Assembly: GCA_030267965.1 (NCBI GenBank)
Contig: BRYA01000282.1
Location: 1 to 20,430, forward strand
Direction: 5' to 3'
From: Triparma columacea
Lineage: Eukaryota > Sar > Bolidophyceae > Parmales > Triparmaceae
DNA: 20,430 bases
A program made the position numbers and the translations under genes. The notes below the pieces were generated by a model. That model did not search any database, was not told the DNA's origin, and was given only the letters and a program-made list of their open reading frames with translations. Positions 1-8,331 of this stretch are shown here, piece after piece. How positions within the stretch are numbered: the stretch's first letter is position 1; every line of letters starts with the position of its first letter.

Positions 1-1
1 T

Positions 2-189
2 CCGGCGCCTACTGCTAGTCCTACTGCATCGCCTACTGCTAGTCCTACTTCATCGCCTACTGCATCGCCTACTGCATCGCCTACTGCATCGCCTACTGCA
101 TCGCCTACTGCATCGCCTACGGCATCGCCTACTGCATCGCCTACGCCATCGCCTACTGCTAGTCCTACGCCATCGCCTACTCCTGTACC
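2..189 (+). repeat. 12-nt minisatellite encoding Ser-Pro-Thr-Ala stalk
   Basis: About fifteen copies of a 12-nt unit (gcatcgcctact and variants with gctagt, tca or cca) lie in frame in the first visible exon. They encode [12 protein letters not shown] tetrapeptides. Such Pro/Ser/Thr-rich stretches are typical O-glycosylated spacers of cell-surface proteins; that role is inferred. The array runs into the window edge, so its full length is unknown. Confidence 0.9.
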
Positions 190-3100
190 CTGCACCAACT
201 CCCTCAACGATAGTACCTTCCCAACGGCAATTACTGCCTGGTTTTCTAATTCTGCCACTGCGACAATCACATACGGCCCCATCTCGGACTGGTAAGTAGA
301 TGGAAGAACAAGCGAGTAGAGAAGATGCAAGAGGGGCTATGTGGTGGGCAGGCGGACAAAGTAGGACGGGAGAACGAAGCATTACGGGAGGATGAACACG
401 CGAGCCCAAATAACAACTAACCCTTATATTCTCCTCTCGGCAATCCGACCCCTGCGGACCCAAATGAAATCGCCCGCTGAGCAGGTGCACGAAGGATGTC
501 ACTGACATGTCGTTTGCATTCTATTTCAAAAGTGCATTCAACGAGGACATCAGCGGATGGGATGTCTCGAGTGTCACTAACATGGCGGGTATGTTCCGGT
601 GAGTATTGAGAGATGCTTTGGAGATGAGGTCATCGCGGTTTGCGTGTTATCTTTGCTGCATTCTATTTTAAGTAATACACTCGCTTCTCATTCTAACATT
701 CACATACGCACACGCAAATCTCATCTCGCACATCACCACTCGGCATTGAATTAAACGCAGTGGCGCTCAAGTCTTCAACCAGGATATTGGGGGTTGGAAT
801 GTCTCAAGTGTCACTGACATGTCTAATATGTTCGAGTGAGTATTGAGAGATGCTTTTGAGTGGAGGTCTTTGTGGTTTGCGTGTTATCTTTGCGCCATTC
901 TATTTTGAGTAATATACTAGCCTCTCATTCTAACATTCACACACGCACACGCAAATCTCATCTCGCACATCACCACTCGGCATTGAATTCAACGCAGTTT
1001 CGCAGAAGTCTTCAACCAGGATATTGGGAGTTGAAATGTCTCGAGTGTCACTAACATGGAGGGTATGTTCTTGTGAGTATAAAGAGATGCTTTGGAGATG
1101 AGGTCTTTGTGGGGTTTGCGTGTTATCTTTGCTGCATCCTATATTAAAACAATATACTTGCTTCTCATTCTAACATTCACACACGCACACGCAAATTCCA
1201 TCTCGCACGTCTCCACTCGGCATTGAATTAAACGCAGTTTCGCTAATGTCTTCAACAAGGATATCGGGAGTTGGGATGTCTCGAGTGTCACTGACATGCA
1301 GTATATGTTCTAGTGAGTATTGAGAGATGCTTTGGAGATGAGGTCTTTGTGGTTTGTGTGTTATCTTTGCTGCATTCTGTTTTAAGCAATATACTCGCTT
1401 CTCATTCTGACATTCACACACGCACTCGCAAATCTCATCTCGCACATTTCGACTCGGCATTGAATTCAACGTAGTGGCATTTGGGTCTTCAACCAGGATA
1501 TTGGGAGTTGGGATGTCTCGAGTGTCACTGACATGGGGCAAATGTTCACTGAGGCAGAAGTCTTTAACCAGGATATTGGGAGTTGGGATGTCTCCAGTGT
1601 CACTAACATGAAGGAAATGTTCTAGTGAGTATTGAGAGATGCTTTCGAGACGAGGTCTTTGTGGTTTGCGTATTATCTTTGCGGCATTCTATTTTGAGTA
1701 ATATACCTGCTTCTCATTCTAACATTCACACCCGCACACGCAAATCTCATATCGCACATCTCCACTCGGCATTGAATAAAACGCAGTAACGCTTATGTCT
1801 TCAACCAGGATATTGGGAGTTGGGATGTTTCTAATGTCGCCGACATGAAGCAAATGTTCGAGTGAGTATTGAGAGATGCTTTGGAGTGTAGGTCTTCGTG
1901 GTTTGCGTGCTATCTTTGCTGCATTCTATTATAAGTAATATACTCGCTTCTCATTCTAACATTCACACACGCACACGCAAATCTCATCTCGCACATCACC
2001 ACGCGGCATTGAATTCAACGCAGTTACGCGACCGACTTCAACCAGGATATTGGGTATTGGGATGTCTCGAGTGTCACTGACATGAAGGAAATGTTCGAGT
2101 GAGTATTGAGAGATGCTTTGGAGATGAGGTCTTTGTGGTTTGCATGTTATCTTTGTGGCATTCTATTTTAAGTAATATACGTTCGCTTCTCAGTCTAACA
2201 TTCACACACGCACACGCAATTCTCATCTCGCACATCACCACTCGGCATTGAATGAAATGCAGTTACGCTCAAGTCTTCAACCAGGATATTGGGAGTTGGG
2301 ATGTCTCGAGTGTCACGAATATGGCGTTTATGTTCAGGTGAGTATTGAGAGATGCTTTGGAGTGGAGGTCTTTGTGGTTTGCGTGTTATCTTTGCTGCAT
2401 TCTATTTTAAGTAATATACTCGCTTCTCATTCTAACATTCACATACGCACACACAAATCTCGTCTCGCACATCACCACTCGGCATTGAATTAAACGCAGT
2501 AACGCAAGAGTCTTCAACCAGACTATTGGGAGTTGGGATGTCTCGAGTGTCACTGAGATGCAGTATATGTTCCTGTGAGTATTGAGAGATGCTTTGGAGC
2601 TGAGGTCTTTGTGGTTTGCGTGTTATCTTTGCGCCATTCTATTTTGAGTAATATACTAGCCTCTCATTCTAACATTCACACACGCACACGCAAATCTCAT
2701 CTCGCAAATCACCACTCGGCCATGAATTAAACGCAGTGCCGCAAAAGCCTTCAACCAGGATATCGGGAGTTGGGATGTCTCGAGTGTCAATGACATGACG
2801 GCTATGTTCGGGTGAGTATTGAGATATGCTTTGGAGATGAGGTCTCCGTGGTTTGCGTGCTATCATTGCTGCATTCTATTTTAAGTAATACACTCGCTTC
2901 TCATTCTAACATTCACACATGCACACGCACACCGCAAATCTCATCTCGCACATCTCCACTCGGCCTTGAATTAAACGCAGTTTCGCTCAAGCCTTCAACC
3001 AGGATATTGGGAGTTGGGATGTCTCGAATGTCACTGACATGGGGTCTATGTTCTCTTTCGCAAGTGCCTTTGACAAGGACGTCAAAGGCTGGAACGTATG

Positions 3101-3248
3101 CAAAGTCGACAATTTTCAGAACATGTTCGCTGACTCCGGCCAATCATCAACTAGTCTGTTCCCCGCCGTTTGCATTAATTGCCCTGCCGATACCACCTCT
3201 GGCTCCGGAAAGTACGTACAGGGCGGAAACAATTGCACCCCAGTGTAG
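2..3248 (+). CDS. DUF285/BspA-type repeat surface protein, 3' part, 12 exons visible
   Basis: Partial at the left edge. Exons by splice signals and frame: 2-291, 485-598, 761-835, 998-1072, 1238-1312, 1475-1624, 1787-1861, 2024-2098, 2263-2337, 2500-2574, 2737-2811, 2981-3248; together 473 residues plus stop. The visible part opens with a Ser-Pro-Thr-Ala stalk, followed by 25-residue repeats of the form [19 protein letters not shown], the hallmark of DUF285 (known from bacterial, protist and algal surface proteins). The end is a Cys-containing tail ([19 protein letters not shown]). The repeats probably stack as a solenoid exposed outside the cell (inference). Internal exons are 75 nt (one is 150 nt), introns are mostly 162 nt, and every repeat junction is phase 2. 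One exon (998-1072) has TGA in place of the conserved Trp codon at 1032-1034, so the gene is either degraded or skips that exon. Function unknown. Confidence 0.82.
599..2980 (+). repeat. Tandem array of 237-bp intron-exon units
   Basis: Ten units, each a 162-nt intron (range 162-169) plus a 75-nt exon, repeat head to tail. Introns start at 599, 836, 1073, 1313, 1625, 1862, 2099, 2338, 2575 and 2812. Each begins GTGAGTATTGAGAGATGC (variants in three) and ends in cgcag or cgtag before a T. Each contains the branch-like string TTCTAACATTCAC or a near variant. One unit (exon 1475-1624) holds two coding repeats fused without an intron. The array has clearly grown by unequal exchange or segmental duplication. 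Confidence 0.93.
1032..1034 (+). other. In-frame TGA replacing conserved Trp codon in DUF285 exon 998-1072
   Basis: In ten of the eleven 25-residue repeats the codon after Gly-Ser, Gly-Gly or Gly-Tyr is TGG. In this exon it is TGA followed by AAT. The exon is 75 nt with phase 2 on both sides, so removing it by exon skipping restores an open frame. Alternatives are a pseudogene allele or a sequencing error. Confidence 0.8.
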
Positions 3249-3620
3249 TTTCCCCAACTACTACTACTGCGGCGACGTCAAAACGTCGCCGCGCATTTTT
3301 GACGGCTTCCGGACCTCCATTTTCAATTTAAAAACAAAAAATAGCCCCGGAAAATTCGCGACGCGACCCGCGTGCATATGCATTAACAACATTTTGAGAT
3401 TTTTCTCATGAGAGGGACCAGTTGCTGGAGGTGGTTCAATTCTCAATTCTCAAACAAAATCAATTTTTACACAAAAGACAACAACTCCTTGAACCGAACG
3501 GTCTAATTTCGTAAACACGCCCTTTTCCCTTTCCATTTTTTATTAATTCCTTTGCCAAGTGGCTCTCTCTCGGACATCGGACTCGAAGGGAAGTCTGGAA
3601 GAATTAGAGAGACAGAAGGA
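3249..3620. other. Intergenic region between DUF285 gene and SEC62
   Basis: Holds the 3' flank of the DUF285 gene, the strong hairpin at 3269-3292, and an AT-rich stretch (about 3430-3550) that should contain the SEC62 promoter. Overlapping open frames on both strands show no family resemblance or splice context, and I do not support a gene here. Confidence 0.6.
3269..3292. other. Perfect 10-bp stem hairpin after DUF285 stop codon
   Basis: GCGGCGACGT and ACGTCGCCGC form a perfect inverted repeat around a CAAA loop, 20 nt past the TAG at 3246-3248 and followed by a short T-run (3296-3300). It looks like a bacterial intrinsic terminator, but in this eukaryotic context it more likely forms an mRNA 3' structure. 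Role unknown. Confidence 0.7.
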
Positions 3621-5193
3621 ATGGAGTTCTATGATGAACCAAAGGGTTTAATCGCCCTCTGCGTATACCTTCGATCTAAGGACGGCCCTAGTGTCCGGGA
3701 AGCAGTGTTGAGTGATAAGAGAGTGCTCTATTTGAAAGGTGAGATTATGGCAACGACATCACGACAGCATTTGGAGGGGGATTGAGGAGGGGAGGGGGGG
3801 ATTAGATGGGTAGAAGAGGAGCGTAGTGGACTTTATTGCTGACTAGAGGATGGAGTGGGGTACGGAAGCGAAGATTAGATTCAATTTGGGGGATTTAAAG
3901 TGGTCGGAGGAGGGGCGATGGGGAGGGGGCGGGGCGAGGAGAGGAGGACAGGAGGAGAGGAGGAGAGAGAAGAGGAGAGGAGAGGAGAGGAGAGGATTGA
4001 TAAGACGATTGACGACACGAGGGAGGAGAGGATTGCGCTCGTACTAACCCCCCTTCCCCTACCCTCTCACCAGGAGAGAAGCTCATAACCAGCATGGTGG
4101 AGCCTAAGAAGGGAAAATGGCCCAAGAACCTCCCCAAGATAACCGACCGCACTGACGCCGTGAAGATAGCCCGCAACCTCTGCAAGGCCCAGTACCTCCT
4201 CCGTGCCGAGAAGGTCTCCAAGGGCATCCTCCAGATGAGCAGGAACAAGGAGTTTGAGGAGTCGGGGTACTACGCCTGGCTATTCGAGGGGGACCAGACG
4301 TACAGCAACCTATTGACGGGGGTCGTCATTGTGGGATTCTTGGCCTGCGTTTGCTTCCCTATTTGGCCACAGTTTTTGAAGGTGAGGGAAGAAAGAAAGA
4401 AAGAAAGAAAGAAGAAGGCTAACCCTTTCCTCTTGCCCACTCACCAACCCCCCGCACACAGGTATGGGTCTGGTATCTCTCAGTAACCTTCCTTATCTCC
4501 ATCTTCGGCCTGTGCATCCTCCGCCTTGTCGTCTTCCTTACCGTCTGGGTCTGCGGGTTTGAGTTCTGGATCCTCCCTAACCTCTTCGACGAGTCCCTTG
4601 GAGTCGCCGAGTCCTTCATCCCCCTCTTCACCTTCAACAAGGCCGGAGCAGGGCAGGGCATCTACCGCGCGGGGCTGGTCGTCCTCCTTGCCTGGACGAT
4701 ACACTGGGCCATAAGCCAACCGACAGAGTTCGACGGGATGATCAAGGCACAGAAGGGATTCCTCGACGACCTTTATTCAGGGAACCTGCTCAGCGACATG
4801 AGCCAGCAGAGTAAGGACGACATTGATAAACCTAGGATGAAGGTGAGAGGGGAGGGCGGCGAGCGAAGCGAGCCGTGGAGGGGGATTGGGGGGGGGTGAA
4901 AGGAAAGGAAGGGGGGGGGGTTGGATGGGTCGAGCGGCGTTGTTATATCAATGAAGACCACAATGACGACGGAACGGAACACCGCACACACCGCACACAC
5001 CGCACACACCGCACACACTCGCCGTTTCTCTTACACTCGCATCTACACGCCCGCACTTTTTTAAAAACTTTCGCAGAGTTTGGACGATCTTCTTCAGGAG
5101 CTCGACGCTGTGGATGTGGACGAGGACGAGGTAGCGGAGAAGATTTTGGACCAGCTCATGGAGGAGGACGAGAGGGCGGAGGCGGAGGAGTGA
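3621..5193 (+). CDS. SEC62: Sec62, ER protein-translocation subunit
   Basis: Exons 3621-3738, 4074-4381, 4462-4842 and 5077-5193; 307 residues. Sec62 is an ER membrane protein that works with the Sec61 channel and Sec63 in post-translational translocation. Visible hallmarks: a cytosolic N-domain (residues 1-118, including a Lys-rich KKGKWPKNLPK stretch), a first membrane segment ending FPIWPQFLK (119-142), YLSV opening the second (143-174), then FWILPNL and SFIPLFTF (about 177-200). These match the conserved core of animal and fungal Sec62. A further hydrophobic stretch (about 209-227) and an acidic C-tail (270-307) follow. The start at 3621 is the first ATG in frame. Intron 1 has a TACTAAC branch site near 4042. 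Intron 3 carries a motif shared with other introns in the window. Length is near that of yeast Sec62. Family identity is strong; exact exon ends come from GT-AG signals and frame. Confidence 0.93.
3903..3996 (+). repeat. Purine-only (GA-rich) tract in SEC62 intron 1
   Basis: Almost uninterrupted G/A sequence of GAGG, GGAGA and GAGGA units in the 335-nt first intron, upstream of the branch site and the pyrimidine tract. It could form triplex or quadruplex structures; no coding role is supported. Confidence 0.8.
4854..4875 (+). repeat. Shared intronic 22-mer (core GCGAGCGAAGCGAGCC) in SEC62 intron 3
   Basis: Begins at intron position +12. The same 22 bases occur on the minus strand at 12211-12232, at position +10 of an intron in the unrelated desaturase gene. 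See the finding on inverted intron motifs. Confidence 0.85.
4979..5020 (+). repeat. CA-rich microsatellite in SEC62 intron 3
   Basis: About four copies of a 10-nt unit (cgcacacac plus one base) upstream of the 3' splice site at 5074-5076. Simple-sequence expansion inside an intron. Confidence 0.85.
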
Positions 5194-5490
5194 ACAGGGG
5201 GGGGGGGGGGAGAGGAAGGAACAAACTTAAAAATGAAGAGGTACAAAAACAAAAAACAAAAACGACAAGTCGTGTTGATTAGACGCTCCAATGTACACCG
5301 GATCTCCATGCCTATGAACGCGAAACCCAAACCCACCTGGCAGTTGGAGCAGTATTCTCATTTTTTAAGATTACCCTTTTCTGTTTTTCAAAGTGAGTGA
5401 GTTCGTGAGAGCATGAGCATGTCGCTTCTGAAAAGAGCTAAAGAATATGACACTTTTCTTGCCTACATTGTTCAACATTGATTTTAGAGA
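5194..5490. other. Convergent intergenic region, SEC62 and LRR_5 3' flanks
   Basis: Contains a run of about 13 G near 5198-5211 and AT-rich 3' flanking sequence of both converging genes. No gene, RNA motif or convincing site seen. Confidence 0.6.
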
Positions 5491-7392
5491 TTACAGAAAT
5501 TCCAGAATAACTCTCCACATAACATTGGGGAGCATCTCCCGTGCCAAAGCTCCCTGAAACGCGACCACTTCATCTCCGTCATTATCCGATCCGAGCTGGT
5601 TCTCCAAGTCGTCAATCCAGGGTGGCTTGAGGCACGACAGAACGGCGGCGCGTTCAAGTATGCGGTGCCACCTAGAATTGAGGAGATCCTCGACAGTCGA
5701 CATATTTTGATCGGCAGCGGCAGAGATTAGGGCAGTGCAGTCCAAGAAGCAGTCTTCACCGATGGAGACAGCGGGAGATAGACTGAGTTTCGTCAGGGCG
5801 GAGCATCCGTAGAAGGCTTGATTGCTAATCGTTGTCACTGAGACCGGGATGGTGATGGCCGTGAGGGAGGAGCATTCCTGGAAGGCGCATTCGCCAATCG
5901 TTGTCACTGAGTCCGGGATGGTGATGGCTGTGAGGGAGGAGCATCCCCTGAAGGCGCGTTCGCCAATCGTTGTCACTCCATCTGGGATGGTGATGGCCGT
6001 GAGGGAGGAGCATCCGCAGAAGGCGCCATCGCCAATTGTCGTCACTCCGTCAGGGATGTTGATGGCCGTGAGGGAGGAGCAGTCATAGAAGGCGTAATTA
6101 CCAAGAGTCATCACTCCATCCGGGATTGTGATGGCTGCGAGGGAGGAGCATCCGTGGAAGGCCCAGCCGCCAATCGTCGTCACTGAGTCCGGGATTGTGA
6201 TTGCCGCAAGGGAGGAGCATCCTCTGAAGGCGTAATTGCCAGTCGTCGTCACTCCGTCCGGGATGGTGATGGCCGTGAGGGAGGAGCATCCTCTGAAGGC
6301 CATAGCTCCAATAATCGTCACTGAGTCCGGGATGGTGATGGCCGTGAGGGAGGAGCATCCTCTGAAGGCGTAATTGCCAATCGTTGTCACTCCGTCTGGA
6401 ATGGTGATGGCCGTGAGGGAGGAGCATTCCAAGAAGGCTTGATTGCCAATCGACGTCACTCCGTCCGGGATTGTGATGTCTGCGAGGGAGGAGCATCCTT
6501 GGAAGGCCCAGTCGGCAATCGACGTCACTCCGTCCGGGATTGTGATGGCCGTGAGGGAGGAGCATCCGCAGAAGGCTATAGCTCCAATAATCGTCACTGA
6601 GTCCGGGATGGTGATGGCTGTGAGGGAAGAGCATCCGTGGAAGGCGACCACGCCAATTGTCGTCACTCCATCCGGGATGGTGATGGCCGTGAGGGAGGAG
6701 CATCCGGAGAAGGCGCCCTCGTCAATAATCGTCACTGAGTCCGGGATGGTGATGGCCGTGAGGGAGGAGCATCCCCAGAAGGCGCTATCGTCAATCCTCG
6801 TCACTCCGTCCGGGATTGTGATGGCCGTGAGGGAGGAGCATCCCCTGAAGGCCCGTTGGCCAATTGTCGTCACTCCGTCTGGGATGGTGATGGCCATAAG
6901 GGAGGAGCAACCGTAGAAGGCTTCAAAGCCAATCTCCGTCACTCCTTCTGCAAAAATCACCTCTGTGAGTTCACGATCATTCAAGAAGCTCTCTATGCCA
7001 GAGTATACTGCTGTTTTGGGAAGGGGAGAGTCCCCATCATCTGGGTCGTCATAGTCTCCATAACTATCACCGTCACTGTCACCATCGTCATCACTATCGT
7101 CATCGTCATGACTATCGTCATGACTATCCAAAACCATTGGACTATTTGCACTCAACGATAGGTCGTCCTCAACCACCTCATCCACCTCGTCCTCAACCAC
7201 CTCATCCACCTCGTCCTCAACCACCTCATCCACCTCATCCTCATCATCATCATAATCACTATAGTCATCACCAGAACAACAATACATATCATTCCCATAC
7301 TCATTACTATGGTCATCACCATCGTCATCACTATAGTCATCACCATAGTCATCACTATAGTCATCACCATAAGCAAAGTCAAATTCACTCAT
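5491..7392 (-). CDS. LRR_5 (BspA-like) leucine-rich repeat protein with acidic N-terminus
   Basis: Single exon, 633 residues. Residues 1-125 are extremely acidic (Asp/Ser/Tyr/Glu, with a threefold DEVDEVVE repeat at about 52-76). Residues 141-161 form a divergent first repeat. Residues 162-529 are sixteen 23-residue repeats of the form CSSLTAITIPDGVTTIG..AF.G, the LRR_5 pattern of BspA-type proteins. Two degenerate repeats (CSAL, CTAL) follow, then a non-repeat C-terminal region of about 70 residues ending REMLPNVMWRVILEFL. No signal peptide or membrane segment is visible, so it is probably intracellular. LRR_5 solenoids usually bind proteins; the ligand is unknown. The C-terminal helix resembles the end of the other LRR gene here (RTVLSFM at 14980-16101), suggesting one family. 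The start is the first ATG before the acidic domain. Confidence 0.9.
   Translation of the reverse strand: MSEFDFAYGDDYSDDYGDDYSDDDGDDHSNEYGNDMYCCSGDDYSDYDDDEDEVDEVVEDEVDEVVEDEVDEVVEDDLSLSANSPMVLDSHDDSHDDDDSDDDGDSDGDSYGDYDDPDDGDSPLPKTAVYSGIESFLNDRELTEVIFAEGVTEIGFEAFYGCSSLMAITIPDGVTTIGQRAFRGCSSLTAITIPDGVTRIDDSAFWGCSSLTAITIPDSVTIIDEGAFSGCSSLTAITIPDGVTTIGVVAFHGCSSLTAITIPDSVTIIGAIAFCGCSSLTAITIPDGVTSIADWAFQGCSSLADITIPDGVTSIGNQAFLECSSLTAITIPDGVTTIGNYAFRGCSSLTAITIPDSVTIIGAMAFRGCSSLTAITIPDGVTTTGNYAFRGCSSLAAITIPDSVTTIGGWAFHGCSSLAAITIPDGVMTLGNYAFYDCSSLTAINIPDGVTTIGDGAFCGCSSLTAITIPDGVTTIGERAFRGCSSLTAITIPDSVTTIGECAFQECSSLTAITIPVSVTTISNQAFYGCSALTKLSLSPAVSIGEDCFLDCTALISAAADQNMSTVEDLLNSRWHRILERAAVLSCLKPPWIDDLENQLGSDNDGDEVVAFQGALAREMLPNVMWRVILEFL
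5806..6909 (-). repeat. Sixteen 69-bp tandem repeats encoding LRR_5 units
   Basis: The coding repeats are nearly identical at DNA level and vary mainly at a few codons: Gly/Ser after Asp, Thr/Ile/Ser/Arg before Ile, the two residues before AF, and the one after. Regular 69-nt spacing creates long chance open frames on the opposite strand and in shifted frames. Confidence 0.93.
7165..7242 (-). repeat. 24-bp tandem repeat encoding DEVDEVVE
   Basis: Three in-frame copies in the acidic N-terminal region of the LRR_5 gene. Flanking sequence to 7385 is a looser TCATCACCATAG-type codon repeat giving Asp/Tyr/Ser clusters. Confidence 0.85.
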
Positions 7393-8326
7393 AGTAGGGA
7401 TGGAGAGGATCTTTTATACCGTCCTTGGTAACCTAACCCTGACCCTGGATTTATTATACAGTCTTGTCGTTAACAGTTTCAATCCTCAAGGAATTCCTAC
7501 ATTATTGATAGGATCAGGAGGGTTAGTGTGGTGTAATGCAGTAAGAACCAGGGAGAGGGATGGTGAGACCGAGAGGGATTGTGAGACCCTCAGGAATGCG
7601 TCATTGTGGCGTCAATAGCGGTTCTCTGCCCGATAGCAACCCCAATATGATACTAATAGTATCGGAAATATGGCCGAAAGTAGTATTATCTAGTCTATGA
7701 GACGAAATATCCAACCCAATGAGTATTCAGTCGGCCACGATTTGAAGAGTAGAAATAACTTGAATTTGGACGTGAATAGGAGATCAAAATCAACAATAGG
7801 ACAAATGACAACTGGTGAAAGCCTTGAAACGCGTTATCATTGTCATTGTTGTCCTTCTTACCTAATTTCAAAGCTATATTTTTCCTTTCTTGCATCCGTG
7901 ACCATTTTCCATCCTCCATCCCATTGAGACCTTAGCTTATTTGTGATTTTCTTAGCTTATTTATAGAGTCGAATGAATATAAATACGGGGTTAATATACG
8001 TAGTATATATGCAATGTCTCCTACTCGAACTTTACCGTAAGAATAGGTTATTCTGATATTCTTTGTCGAGGTGAGATGGGAAAAAAAAAAGCAGGTTAAT
8101 GTCAACGTGTCGTGGTAATTTAATTATCGAATATAGCGGCGCTTTCACGGGGTACTTTCGCAATTAATTCCAACACCATAAAATCTATCTCATCTGGTCA
8201 AAAAAAAAAAAACATCTTTTCAACTGGGTCTCAAACCTTGGCCGTTGTCCGCGGAGCAAAGCAAAAAAAATATAGGCATTCGTCTAAAGCCTGCTGGCCG
8301 CGTCAAGGCTCCTAATATGCAGCAGG
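7393..8326. other. AT-rich intergenic region between LRR_5 gene and U6
   Basis: No gene supported. The left part (7393-7500) should hold the LRR_5 promoter. The right part has three A-runs (8081-8090, 8200-8212, 8263-8270) that read as T-runs on the U6 strand. Downstream of the U6 terminator, CCTGCT and AGCAGG (8291-8296, 8321-8326) can pair as a long-loop hairpin. The small open frames near 7400-7930 show no family resemblance. Confidence 0.55.
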
Positions 8327-8331
8327 AAAAA
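8327..8331 (-). terminator. RNA polymerase III T5 terminator of U6
   Basis: Five T on the minus strand directly after exon 3 (..TTCAATACC then T5), about 25 nt after the CGCA of the rebuilt internal stem-loop, matching the usual U6 3' end position. Confidence 0.75.

Noticed and set aside
599..2980. CRISPR-like regular repeat/spacer pattern
   Set aside because: The 162-nt repeats are introns with splice signals and the 75-nt parts are in-frame DUF285 repeats; eukaryotic gene structure explains everything.
6098..6916. Long open frames (up to ~200 residues) on both strands within the LRR_5 repeat array
   Set aside because: They follow from 69-bp in-register repeats of a biased coding sequence; their translations are just the shifted or reverse repeat with no family signal.
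8200..8330. Possible further small RNA genes between T-runs downstream of U6
   Set aside because: Segments ending in long T-runs on the minus strand show no tRNA arms, Sm site or recognised snRNA motif; only a weak long-loop hairpin.
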